From the NCBI RefSeq assembly GCF_013003985.1, contig NZ_CP053073.1, positions 2,728,001 to 2,792,000 on the forward strand: a stretch of DNA of 64,000 nt, given 5' to 3'. Shown here piece after piece: positions 7,596 to 15,306 of the stretch. This DNA is from Usitatibacter palustris (GTDB lineage: Bacteria > Pseudomonadota > Gammaproteobacteria > Burkholderiales > Usitatibacteraceae). The position numbers and the translations under genes are program-made. The number at the start of each line of letters is the position of its first letter. The stretch's first letter is position 1. Under the pieces are notes generated by a model. The model did not search any database and was not told the origin of the DNA. It saw only the letters and a program-made list of their open reading frames with translations.

Positions 7596-8613
7596 GGGGA
7601 TTTCCTTCCGGTGTGGGGCGAGCGAGCACGAGGTGCGCGAGGAACTGCCGGGAGCAATGCTCCCACGAATAGCGTTCGGCGTAGCGTCGCACGGCACCCC
7701 GGTCCAGCGGAAGGGCCGCCAGCGCGGCTTCCCTCAAGTCCTTCTTCAGCACTCCGACGGCGGGATCCTTGATGACGTCGATCGGTCCGCGCACCGGGTA
7801 GGCGGCCACCGGCGTGCCGCACGCCATCGCCTCGAGCAGCACGAGGCCGAAGGTATCGGTGAGGCTCGGGAACACGAACACATCCGCGCGCTGGAAATAG
7901 GAGGCGAGCTCGGGGCCGACCCTGGCGCCCGCGAACACGGCCTTCGGGAAGCGCTTCTCGAGCTCCTTCCTCTGCGGGCCGTCGCCCACGACGACTTTCG
8001 TCCCGGGCAGGTCGAGCTCGAGGAACGCGGCGATGTTCTTTTCGATCGCGACGCGGCCCACGAACAGGAACACCGGCCGCGGATATTCCTTGAATCGCTC
8101 TTCGATCGGGTGGAAGAGCACCGTGTCGACGCCGCGCGACCACTCGACGATGTTCCTGAAGTTCCGAACCTCGAGCAGCTTCGCGATCGCGGGCGTACCG
8201 ACCATGATCGCCGACGAGGGACCGTGGAACCACTTGAGCCACGTGTACGTCCACGACAGCGGCACGCCGAAGCGCGGCTGCACGTATTCCGGAAAGCACG
8301 TGTGGTACGCCGTCGTGAATTGCAGCCGGTGCTTCACGCAGTAAGCGCGCGCCGCGACACCGAGCGGGCCTTCGGTGGCGATGTGCACCGCGTCGGGCTT
8401 GAACTCGCGGAAGACCTCGGCCACCTTCCCGCCCGGAAACAGTGCGAGCGGAATCTCGGGATAGGTGGGCATCGGCATCGTCTTGAAGCCCTGCGGCGAG
8501 AGCACCCGCACTTCGTGGCCCCATTTCTCGAGCCAGGCGATGGTGTTGCGAAGCGTCACGACCACGCCGTTGATCTGCGGCGCCCAGGCGTCAGTCACCA
8601 GGAGAATGCGCAA
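7561..8613 (-). CDS. GT4 family glycosyltransferase (mannosyltransferase-like)
   Basis: The 350-residue protein starts MRILLVTDAWAPQINGVV, the usual N-terminus of GT-B enzymes, and ends with the retaining GT4 donor site (FPSLTDTFGLVLLEAMACGTPVAA). It has FVGRVAIEKNI and VVGDGPQRKELE in the nucleotide-sugar domain. Close relatives are annotated as GDP-mannose-dependent alpha-mannosyltransferases acting on diacylglycerol or phosphoinositides. With a phospholipid-type phosphoesterase upstream and DgkA downstream, a lipid acceptor such as diacylglycerol is reasonable but inferred. Its start lies 23 bases inside the upstream gene. Confidence 0.87.
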   Translation of the reverse strand: MRILLVTDAWAPQINGVVVTLRNTIAWLEKWGHEVRVLSPQGFKTMPMPTYPEIPLALFPGGKVAEVFREFKPDAVHIATEGPLGVAARAYCVKHRLQFTTAYHTCFPEYVQPRFGVPLSWTYTWLKWFHGPSSAIMVGTPAIAKLLEVRNFRNIVEWSRGVDTVLFHPIEERFKEYPRPVFLFVGRVAIEKNIAAFLELDLPGTKVVVGDGPQRKELEKRFPKAVFAGARVGPELASYFQRADVFVFPSLTDTFGLVLLEAMACGTPVAAYPVRGPIDVIKDPAVGVLKKDLREAALAALPLDRGAVRRYAERYSWEHCSRQFLAHLVLARPTPEGNPLERPAANAGTR

Positions 8614-9442
8614 TGTCGACTCCTACGAGGGGTGAAGGGGTTCCGGCGGCGAGCGACTCGATCGCCTTCCAGTCGATGATCTTGAGTTCGCCCGAGTCGA
8701 GCTCGACGAGCGCGGTGAGGCTTTCCACCCAGTCGCCGTCGTTGCAGTAGAGGACGCCGTCGATCTCGCGGATCTCGGCCTTGTGGATGTGGCCGCAGAC
8801 CACGCCGTCCGCACCGCGGCGCTTCGCTTCGTGCGCCACCGCCGCTTCAAACGCGCAGATGTACGACACCGCGTTCTTCACGCGCTGCTTGAGGAACGCC
8901 GAGAGCGACCAGTAGCGCAGCCCGAGGGTGGCGCGCGCGTGGTTGAACCACTGGTTCAACTTCAGCACGAGCATGTAGAGGTGATCGCCGAGGTACGCGA
9001 GCCACTTCGCGCCCTGCACCACCGCATCGAAGAGGTCGCCGTGGATCACGAGGAGCTTTCGCCCGTCGGCGGTGGTGTGCATCACCTCATCGACGATGTC
9101 GATGCCACCGAACGCGACACCGAGGAAGTTGCGCAGCACCTCGTCGTGGTTGCCGCACACGTACGTGACCTTCGTGCCCTTGCGGGCCTTGCGCAGGATC
9201 TTCTGGATGACGTCGTTGTGCGACTGGTGCCAGTACCACCGGCGCTTCAGCTGCCAGCCGTCGATGATGTCGCCAACGAGGTAGAGGTGTTCGCTCTCGG
9301 TATGACGCAGGAAATCGAGGAGGTGCGAAGCCTGGCAACTCGGCGTGCCGAGATGGATATCGGAGATGAAGATCGACCGGAACCGATACTGCGCGACGCC
9401 GTCTTCTTCCATGGGATCGTTCTCGAAGGCTGAGTCCTCCAT
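8591..9442 (-). CDS. LpxH-like metallophosphoesterase
   Basis: The 283-residue protein has the calcineurin-like metal motifs in order: SDIHLG, GDIIDGW, CGNHDE, VIHGDLFD and CGHIHKA. It resembles UDP-2,3-diacylglucosamine diphosphatase (LpxH), which makes lipid X in lipid A synthesis, but this longer group often sits beside a GT4 glycosyltransferase and may act on another lipid pyrophosphate. I chose ATG at 9442 because GAGG lies six bases upstream; a TTG seven codons earlier lacks a ribosome-binding site. It begins the operon with the glycosyltransferase and dgkA. Confidence 0.85.
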   Translation of the reverse strand: MEDSAFENDPMEEDGVAQYRFRSIFISDIHLGTPSCQASHLLDFLRHTESEHLYLVGDIIDGWQLKRRWYWHQSHNDVIQKILRKARKGTKVTYVCGNHDEVLRNFLGVAFGGIDIVDEVMHTTADGRKLLVIHGDLFDAVVQGAKWLAYLGDHLYMLVLKLNQWFNHARATLGLRYWSLSAFLKQRVKNAVSYICAFEAAVAHEAKRRGADGVVCGHIHKAEIREIDGVLYCNDGDWVESLTALVELDSGELKIIDWKAIESLAAGTPSPLVGVDIAHSPGD

Positions 9443-9568
9443 TTCCAGCCTCGCATTCTCCAAGCGCCCGGCGTCACCGACGTTTCAGTGGCGTGACGCT
9501 TCTGTGACTTGAGGTCCTGCTTTCACATCGCGAGCGATGCCCGTGATGTCAAACAAGGCTGCACCGTG

Positions 9569-9830
9569 GCCATCGCCGAAGGATTGATCCCGACCCGGCC
9601 CCAACCTCTCCATCAAACGCCGCCGATCTCGCTACCCAAACTTGCGCTCGAAATTCCTGGCGCACCGGCGATCTTTCAGCGAGCGGTGGGGGGCCTCTCG
9701 TGATCAACCCTTCGTCGATGGCTCAGCGCCGGAACCACCTTCGACATGTCTCGAACCGATGGCGGCGCTGATCGCAGTGGTGATGCCAGAAGCCGCCCGC
9801 GACCTTCGGCAGCGATGGCGGAGGTCGCGG
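9569..9830. repeat. Dispersed intergenic repeat, copy 1
   Basis: The 424-bp gap between the LpxH-like gene and the next plus-strand gene contains a sequence that recurs at 50260-50757. Near-identical stretches run from GGCCATCGCCGAAGG through the CTCAGCGCCGGAACC block, with few differences. The copy ends in a hairpin, CCCGCGACCT (9796-9805) with AGGTCGCGG (9822-9830). A reading frame crosses part of it, but it breaks between copies, so I treat it as non-coding. Its origin is unknown. Confidence 0.75.
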
Positions 9831-9866
9831 AAAGAAACCCGTGCGAGCCATGCGAAAATAGAGAGC

Positions 9867-10517
9867 ATGAACGCCCTCATCGTCGCGACCATCGTGGTCG
9901 GGCTTACTGTCGACCAGCATTGGGTGCCGGACGGCCAACTCGTCGTGAACATCGCCGCATGGCTGGTGTTCGCAACCCTCGTGATGAGGAGCGAACCGGC
10001 GCAGCGCCCCGCCCTCGTCGCCTGCTTGCTGATCGCGACCGCGGGCGAGGTGTTCCTCTCGCTGGTGTGGGGCCTCTACGAATATCGCCTCGGCAACATC
10101 CCGCTGTTCGTGCCCCCGGGGCACGTGCTGCTTTTCTACCTCGGCACGCGGATCGCGGCGCGGCTGCCCGAGAAATCCGAGTGGTGGATCGCAGCCGTGT
10201 CGGCTCCCGTGGTGGCGTTCTTCGCGATCAACGGGCGCGACACGTTCGGCCCGCTGCTGTTCGCGATGTTCGTGGTGTGCATGTGGCTGTCGCCCTCGCG
10301 GCGCCTGTACGCGACGATGTTCGTGCTCTCGCTCGCCATGGAGCTTTACGGCACGTGGCTGGGCAACTGGACGTGGGGCGCGCGCGTGCCATGGCTGGGG
10401 CTCAGCACGGACAATCCGCCCCTGGCCGCCGGCGCCTTCTACTGCGTGCTGGACCTGCTGGTGTTGTGGGCGGCCGGATCGCGGCTCAACGCGAAGGTCG
10501 CGCGAGGCACGACCTAG
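9867..10517 (+). CDS. Multi-pass membrane protein of unknown function
   Basis: The 216-residue product is almost entirely hydrophobic, with about six to seven membrane segments (for example NALIVATIVVGLTV, LVVNIAAWLVFATLV and LLFAMFVVCMWL). Conserved-looking features are MELYGTWLGNWTWG and a short Arg-containing tail. I do not recognise the family with certainty; similar proteins occur as hypotheticals in betaproteobacteria. I chose ATG at 9867, because sequence before it belongs to the dispersed repeat. The stop is directly followed by REP doublet C, beyond which the amidase gene converges. Confidence 0.75.
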   Translation: MNALIVATIVVGLTVDQHWVPDGQLVVNIAAWLVFATLVMRSEPAQRPALVACLLIATAGEVFLSLVWGLYEYRLGNIPLFVPPGHVLLFYLGTRIAARLPEKSEWWIAAVSAPVVAFFAINGRDTFGPLLFAMFVVCMWLSPSRRLYATMFVLSLAMELYGTWLGNWTWGARVPWLGLSTDNPPLAAGAFYCVLDLLVLWAAGSRLNAKVARGTT

Positions 10518-10565
10518 AAAAAGGGGACAGTCCCCTTTTCAGAAAAGGGGACTGTCCCCTTTTTT
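10518..10565. repeat. REP-like palindrome doublet C
   Basis: GGGGACAGTCCCC (10523-10535) and GGGGACTGTCCCC (10547-10559) with the 24-bp period, bounded by A and T runs. It fills the gap between the stop of the membrane protein and the amidase. The minus-strand amidase frame runs into it and stops at 10539-10541, so eight or nine amidase residues (KKGDSPLF) come from the repeat. The flanking A and T runs could make it a bidirectional terminator. Confidence 0.87.
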
Positions 10566-11894
10566 GAGGACCTTCTCGCACCACGCGGCGACCTGCAACG
10601 CGCGTTCGTCTTCCCGGTAACGCCCCACGAGCTGCAGGCCGAGCGGCAAGCCGCGCGGGCCGCGGCCCGACGGGATCGTCACCGCGGGCAGCGCGGTCTG
10701 CGTCCACAGCGAATTGAAGGTGGCATCGCCCGTGTTGGCGAGGCCCTCGGGCGCTTCGCCCGGCGCGGGGATCGTGGCGATCGCATCGCATCCGTCGAAG
10801 AGGTTGTCGAGCCAGCGGCGGTATTCGTCGCGGCGCGTCCTCGCCCGTGCGTATTCCTCGGGCGTCACGCCGCGGCCGCGCTCGAGGAGCTCGAGCAGCG
10901 GCGGGGAAAGGCGCACGCCATGGCGCGATTCGATCAGCGCGAAGCTCTTCACCGCATCGCGCGACGTAATCACCATCACGTTTTCCCACGCGGCATCGAA
11001 CGCGCGCGGCAGCGGCACTTCGCGCACGGTGGCACCCGCATCCTTGAGCGTGGCGACCGCTTCGGCGAAGTTCGCCTGTTGCGCTTCGGTGGCGAGCGGC
11101 CACTTGGGCGTCTTCACCACGGCGATGCGCGGCGGTGTTTCCAGCGTGGCGAGCGGAACGCGCAGCGCATGCAGCGCACCGCGCACGGCGGTCGCTTCGT
11201 CGCGCGCATCGTGGCCCATGAGGCAGGCCGCGAACCAGGCCGCATCACCGACCGAACGCGCAAAGACGCCGACGGTGTCGAGCGTCGGTGCAAAAGGATG
11301 GATGCCATGGCGCGAAATGGCGCCGAAGGTCGGCTTGTACCCCACGACGCCGCAGAAGGCCGCAGGCCGGATCACCGAACCCAGCGTTTGCGTGCCGATC
11401 GCGACCGGGACGAAGCCCGCGGCCACGGCGGCGGCCGATCCGCTCGAGGATCCGCCGGGCGTGTGCGCCGGGTTCCAGGGATTGCGGGTCTTTCCGGGGT
11501 GGCGGTAGGCGAACTCGGTGGTGACGGTCTTGCCCATCACCAGGCCGCCCAGTGCTTCGAGGCGGCGCACGACCCAGGCCGAGGACGGCGGGACGTGGTT
11601 GGCGTAGATCGGGGAGCCCATGCGCGTCGGGATGCCGCGCGTGTTGATGATGTCCTTCACGCCCACCGGGATTCCGAACAGCGGAAGGTCGCTGAGGATG
11701 CCGCCGCCGGAGCGTTCCTCGGCCTCGGCCAGGGCGCGCTGGGGGTCGAACCACTCCCAGGCCCGGACCTGTGCGTCGCGCTCGGCGACCTTGCGGCAGC
11801 ACGCTTCCACGTACTCCATCACCGTCGCCCTTCCCTCCCGGAAGGCTTTCAATGCGTCGAGAAGGCCGAGGGCGGTCAGGTCCATGGGCGGCAT
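10539..11894 (-). CDS. Amidase signature family amidohydrolase
   Basis: The 451-residue enzyme has the Ser-Ser-Lys triad motifs of the amidase signature family: GVKDIINT (Lys), the glycine/serine run TPGGSSSGSAAAVAAG, and GTQTLGSVIRPAAFCG with the nucleophilic Ser. Such cytoplasmic enzymes hydrolyse amides or act like GatA; the lack of gatB/gatC neighbours argues for a general amidase. Two ATGs (11894 and 11885) are possible and neither has a clear ribosome-binding site. The C-terminus is odd: after VLKKGD it reads directly into REP doublet C and ends inside it, so the original stop was probably replaced. Confidence 0.86.
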   Translation of the reverse strand: MPPMDLTALGLLDALKAFREGRATVMEYVEACCRKVAERDAQVRAWEWFDPQRALAEAEERSGGGILSDLPLFGIPVGVKDIINTRGIPTRMGSPIYANHVPPSSAWVVRRLEALGGLVMGKTVTTEFAYRHPGKTRNPWNPAHTPGGSSSGSAAAVAAGFVPVAIGTQTLGSVIRPAAFCGVVGYKPTFGAISRHGIHPFAPTLDTVGVFARSVGDAAWFAACLMGHDARDEATAVRGALHALRVPLATLETPPRIAVVKTPKWPLATEAQQANFAEAVATLKDAGATVREVPLPRAFDAAWENVMVITSRDAVKSFALIESRHGVRLSPPLLELLERGRGVTPEEYARARTRRDEYRRWLDNLFDGCDAIATIPAPGEAPEGLANTGDATFNSLWTQTALPAVTIPSGRGPRGLPLGLQLVGRYREDERALQVAAWCEKVLKKGDSPLF

Positions 11895-11984
11895 TTTGAG
11901 TGATTCGGTCGGGCGGCGAAAGGCTTGACGTGGCGTGCCGTACCATTGCAGGAACAAAAACCCCGCCAGGACAGTCTCTTTCCC

Positions 11985-12473
11985 ATGCGTTTGCCCTCCC
12001 GCGCCGTCTTCGCCGCCGTCTTCGTCGCCTGTGCCGGCCTGATCGGCCTGGCCATGTACATGCAGCACGAGCTGGGCCTCGAGCCCTGCCCGATGTGCAT
12101 CCTCCAGCGCTATGCGTTCATGGCCGTCGCCTTGGTGGCCCTGGTCGCCGCGATTCATGGCCCCGGGAAGCTGGGCGTGCGCATCTACGGAGGGCTCGCC
12201 CTCCTGTTCGCCCTGGCGGGTGCCGGCACGTCGATCCGCCATTCGTACCTGCAGCGTTTTCCCGACGGCTCCCTCTCCTGCGGCGCCGACCTCGACTTCC
12301 TGATCAACAACTTCTCGCTCGCCCAGGCGCTGCCCAAGATGTTCGCGGGCACCGGCGAGTGCTCGAAGGTGCAGTGGCGGATGCTCGGGTTGTCGATCCC
12401 CGAGTGGGCACTGGTCTGGTACCTGATCTTCGCGGTCGTCGCGATCTGGCTCATCGTCCGCAAGCCTTCGTGA
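11985..12473 (+). CDS. dsbB: Disulfide bond formation protein B
   Basis: The 162-residue inner-membrane protein has four hydrophobic segments and both redox-active cysteine pairs: CPMC at residues 35-38 in the first periplasmic loop, and Cys in LSCGAD and GTGECSK in the second. DsbB reoxidises DsbA and passes electrons to quinone. I chose ATG at 11985, which starts immediately before the first membrane helix; the longer frame adds a polar stretch overlapping the amidase promoter area. Its stop overlaps the GTG of phoD (GTGA). No dsbA is visible in the window. Confidence 0.93.
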   Translation: MRLPSRAVFAAVFVACAGLIGLAMYMQHELGLEPCPMCILQRYAFMAVALVALVAAIHGPGKLGVRIYGGLALLFALAGAGTSIRHSYLQRFPDGSLSCGADLDFLINNFSLAQALPKMFAGTGECSKVQWRMLGLSIPEWALVWYLIFAVVAIWLIVRKPS

Positions 12474-14014
12474 ACCGCTCGCGGCGCGTCTTCGTCGCCC
12501 GGGCGCTGGCACTTGCCGCGGCTTCCCTCTGGCGTCCCGTCGCCGCGGCCCCCGATGTCCGGGTCAAGTTCTCCGCCGATCCCTTTTCATTGGGTGTTGC
12601 TTCCGGATCCCCGCGCCTCGACAGCGTGGCGCTCTGGACCCGCCTCGCGCCCCAACCACTGACCGGCGGCGGATTGGACCCGGATCCGATCGAGGTCCGC
12701 TGGGAAGTCGCGAGCGACGACAAGTTCGCGCGCATCCTGCGCCGCGGCACGGCCACCGCACTCGCTGAAAACGCGCACTCGGTCCACGTCGAAGTCGATG
12801 GCCTGGGGCCGGCGCGCTGGTACTACTACCGCTTCCTCGCGGGCGATGCCGAAAGCCCGACCGGCCGCACCCGCACGGCGGCCACGACGGGCCGCGGCGA
12901 TGATCGACTGCGCCTCGCCTTCGCGTCCTGCCAGCAATACGAGCAGGGCTACTTCACGGCGTACCGCCACCTGGCGAAGGATGCGCCGGACCTCGTCGCG
13001 TTCCTCGGCGACTACATCTACGAATCGAGCTGGGGCCGCGACCACGTGCGCAAGCACGGCACGCCCGAGCCCAAGACGCTCGCGGACTATCGCAATCGCC
13101 ACGCGCTCTACCGCGGTGAAGCCGACCTGCAGCTCGCCCACGCATGCGCACCGTGGATCGTGACGTGGGACGACCACGAAGTGGAAAACGACTACGCGAA
13201 CGACCGCTCGGAGGACCTCGATCCGCAGTTCCTCGTGCGGCGCGCGGCCGCGTACCGCGCGTACTTCGAGCACATGCCCCTGAGGCCCTCGGTGCGGCGC
13301 GAGGGCGGCGAAGTGCGCCTGTACGACCGATTCAACTGGGGCACGCTCGCCGCGATCCACGTGCTCGACGATCGCCAGTACCGGTCGCACCAGGTGTGCC
13401 CCAAACCGGGCAAGGGTGGCGCGACCACGGTTGGCGCGTCATGCACGCAGCGGCTCGATGAGTCGCTCACGTTGCTCGGCCGGGAGCAGGAACGCTGGCT
13501 CGACGAGAGCCTCGCGAAATCCGAGGCGCGCTGGAACCTGATCGCGCAACAGACGCTGATCGCGCCCGCGGGCATGGCGGGCAAGAACGGCATCGAGCAC
13601 TGGACCGACGGCTGGGACGGCTATCCTGCCGCGCGGGATCGGCTGCTCGGCTCGATCGCCACGCACAAGCCGCGCAATCCCGTGGTCATCAGCGGCGACG
13701 TGCACGCGAACTACGTCGCCAACCTGCGCGCGGGCGCCCGGCCCGATGGCGCCATCATCGCGACCGAATTCTGCGGCACGTCGATCACGTCGCAGGGGCC
13801 CGACCCCAAGCGGGTGCAGGCGCGGCGCGATGGAAACCCCGACATCCTCCTCGCCGATGGTGGGCAGCGCGGCTACGGCTTGCTCGAGATCACCAAGACC
13901 TCGGTCGAGGCGAAGCTGCGGGTCGTGGAATCGGTGAAGGTGCGCGATGCGGGCATCTCGACCGCCGCCACCTTCCAGGTCGACGAAGGCCGCGCCGGCG
14001 CGCAACAAAAATAG
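12470..14014 (+). CDS. phoD: Alkaline phosphatase D family protein, Tat-exported
   Basis: The 514-residue protein starts with a twin-arginine signal (SRRVFVARAL, then a hydrophobic stretch and AAA-PDV), as expected for PhoD. The mature part has the PhoD N-terminal beta domain (FSLGVASGSPRLDSVALWTRL) and metallophosphoesterase motifs AFASCQQYEQG, FLGDYIYES, VTWDDHEVENDYAND and VVISGDVHANY. PhoD enzymes are Ca/Fe-dependent periplasmic phosphomonoesterases and diesterases. GTG at 12470 overlaps the dsbB stop, implying translational coupling. The TAG stop lies at the edge of the 62-bp inverted repeat. Confidence 0.92.
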   Translation: MNRSRRVFVARALALAAASLWRPVAAAPDVRVKFSADPFSLGVASGSPRLDSVALWTRLAPQPLTGGGLDPDPIEVRWEVASDDKFARILRRGTATALAENAHSVHVEVDGLGPARWYYYRFLAGDAESPTGRTRTAATTGRGDDRLRLAFASCQQYEQGYFTAYRHLAKDAPDLVAFLGDYIYESSWGRDHVRKHGTPEPKTLADYRNRHALYRGEADLQLAHACAPWIVTWDDHEVENDYANDRSEDLDPQFLVRRAAAYRAYFEHMPLRPSVRREGGEVRLYDRFNWGTLAAIHVLDDRQYRSHQVCPKPGKGGATTVGASCTQRLDESLTLLGREQERWLDESLAKSEARWNLIAQQTLIAPAGMAGKNGIEHWTDGWDGYPAARDRLLGSIATHKPRNPVVISGDVHANYVANLRAGARPDGAIIATEFCGTSITSQGPDPKRVQARRDGNPDILLADGGQRGYGLLEITKTSVEAKLRVVESVKVRDAGISTAATFQVDEGRAGAQQK

Positions 14015-14168
14015 AGGGGTCAGACCACTTAACAATTAACGAAAAAAATCCCTGTGAAAAAAGTGGTCCATTGGATCACCCGTTCAGGTTGTCTTGTGCG
14101 GGTGGCCCAATGGACCACTTTTTTCACAGGGATTTTTTTCGTTAATTGTTAAGTGGTCTGACCCCTCT
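14013..14168. repeat. Perfect 62-bp inverted repeat (MITE-like palindrome)
   Basis: Bases 14013-14074 and 14107-14168 are exact reverse complements (62 bp each) around a 32-base centre that is itself partly palindromic (CACCCG with CGGGTG). The outer ends read AGAGGGGTCAGACCACTT. The element is much more A/T-rich than its neighbours and overlaps the phoD stop codon by two bases. No open frame or transposase lies inside. It is probably a non-autonomous palindromic element. It shares the GGGGTCAGAC end with the repeat at 31931-32037. Confidence 0.9.
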
Positions 14169-14178
14169 GGAATGAAAA

Positions 14179-14203
14179 ACGCCGCGCGAAGTGCGCGGCG
14201 TCG
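14179..14203 (-). terminator. Intrinsic terminator of the small secreted protein gene
   Basis: On the minus strand a 9-bp GC-rich stem (ACGCCGCGC with GCGCGGCGT, loop of five) is followed by GTTTTTC. It sits 26 bases after the stop of the minus-strand gene at 14229, which is the expected place for a rho-independent terminator. Confidence 0.8.
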
Positions 14204-14228
14204 TAAAGGTGATGCGTGAGATCGAGCT

Positions 14229-14507
14229 TTACTTTTTCACGCCCTTTTCTGCGGGGGCGGCGGCTCCGATCTTCAGGATCTTCATCGCCTTGGCGAGCTC
14301 ATCGACCGACTCCTGGTGCTTGCCTTCCTTGTGAAGCATCTCGCCCTTGGCGCGCGCGTCCTTCACCGTCTTCGCGTCCGCCTCGGAAAGCGTGGGCTTC
14401 TTGGCCAGCGCTTCGTCGATCGCCTTCATGTCCGCCGGGCAGTGCATAGCCATCGCAGTACCTGCCGCGAACAACAGTGCAACGCCTAGGCTGATGGATC
14501 GTTTCAC
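14229..14507 (-). CDS. Small secreted protein, unknown function
   Basis: The 92-residue product has a clear Sec signal peptide (about residues 1-20, ending AMA) and a mature part rich in Lys, Ala and Glu, with one Cys (MHCPADM) and alternating charged helices (KPTLSEADAKTVKDARAKGEML). It ends in a Lys-rich tail. I recognise no named family; similar short helical periplasmic proteins occur in betaproteobacteria. The start is GTG, six bases after AGGAGG within AGGAGGTGATCC, which is complementary to essentially the whole 3' end of 16S rRNA, so very strong translation is expected. A terminator follows the gene. Confidence 0.8.
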   Translation of the reverse strand: MKRSISLGVALLFAAGTAMAMHCPADMKAIDEALAKKPTLSEADAKTVKDARAKGEMLHKEGKHQESVDELAKAMKILKIGAAAPAEKGVKK

Positions 14508-14550
14508 GGATCACCTCCTCTCAACGGGTTAATGACGAGCGCATCCTACC

Positions 14551-15306
14551 TCAAACGCCCCAGCCGCGAATACCGTCGTAGAGGAGCTTTCCGCCCACCA
14601 CCAGCAACATGGCGTAACAGAGGCGGTAGAAGGATTCCTGGGGGATGCGCTTCATGATCCAGACCCCCATGAAGATGCCCACGGGTGCCAGCGGAATCAG
14701 GACCGCGGAGGTCGTGAGGTTGCGGGCGTCGAACAGGCCCAGCCACGCGTAGGGCACGAGCTTCACGTAGTTGATCACCGTGAAGAAAAGCACCGTGGTC
14801 GCCACGAACTGCACCTTCTCCAGCCGCTGCGGCAGAAGGTACACGTTGAGCGGCGGCCCGCCGGCGTGGATGAGCGTGCTCGTGAAGCCGCCCATCGTCG
14901 ACCAGAAGAGCCCCTTCGGAACCGAACGCGGCGCGGGCGGCGCGGTGTGGTCGCCGCTCAGCCGGTAGATCACGAACGCGATGGCGAACGCGCCGATGCC
15001 CACCCGCAGGAGCGCATCGTCGAAGAACCGGAACGTGAACGCGCCGATGACGACGCCCAGGATGCCGCCCCAGAGAATGAGCTTCATGTTCTCGCGGCTC
15101 CACTTGCCGCGGTACGCATAGATGCCGGCGAGGTCCATCACGCACAGGATCGGCAGCATGATCGCCGCGGCCTGCGACATCGGCAGCGTGAGCGCCATGA
15201 GCGGTGTCGCGAGAATACCCACGCCGCTGCCGAACCCGCCCTTCGAGATGCCCATGATGAGCACCGCCGGGATCGCGGCGAGGTAGAAAACCGGATCGTC
15301 GATCAG
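14551..15306 (-). CDS. TauE/SafE (TSUP) family membrane permease
   Basis: The 251-residue product has about eight membrane segments and TSUP hallmarks: an N-terminal GISKGGFGSGVGILATPLMAL, and the second-half repeat STMGGFTSTLIHAGGPPLNVYLLPQ. TSUP proteins export or import sulfite, sulfonates and other small organic anions; the substrate here is unknown. No ATG, GTG or TTG lies at the expected N-terminus. The most consistent start is a CTG at 15306 that overlaps the SDR stop as CTGA, mirroring the four-base overlaps elsewhere in the window. The operon order is protease-hydrolase, SDR, TSUP. Confidence 0.84.
   Translation of the reverse strand: MIDDPVFYLAAIPAVLIMGISKGGFGSGVGILATPLMALTLPMSQAAAIMLPILCVMDLAGIYAYRGKWSRENMKLILWGGILGVVIGAFTFRFFDDALLRVGIGAFAIAFVIYRLSGDHTAPPAPRSVPKGLFWSTMGGFTSTLIHAGGPPLNVYLLPQRLEKVQFVATTVLFFTVINYVKLVPYAWLGLFDARNLTTSAVLIPLAPVGIFMGVWIMKRIPQESFYRLCYAMLLVVGGKLLYDGIRGWGV

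Noticed and set aside
14013..14168. Intrinsic terminator for phoD
   Set aside because: The structure is far too long and perfect for a typical terminator and has no T-tract at the end; it is better described as a palindromic element, although it may stop transcription.
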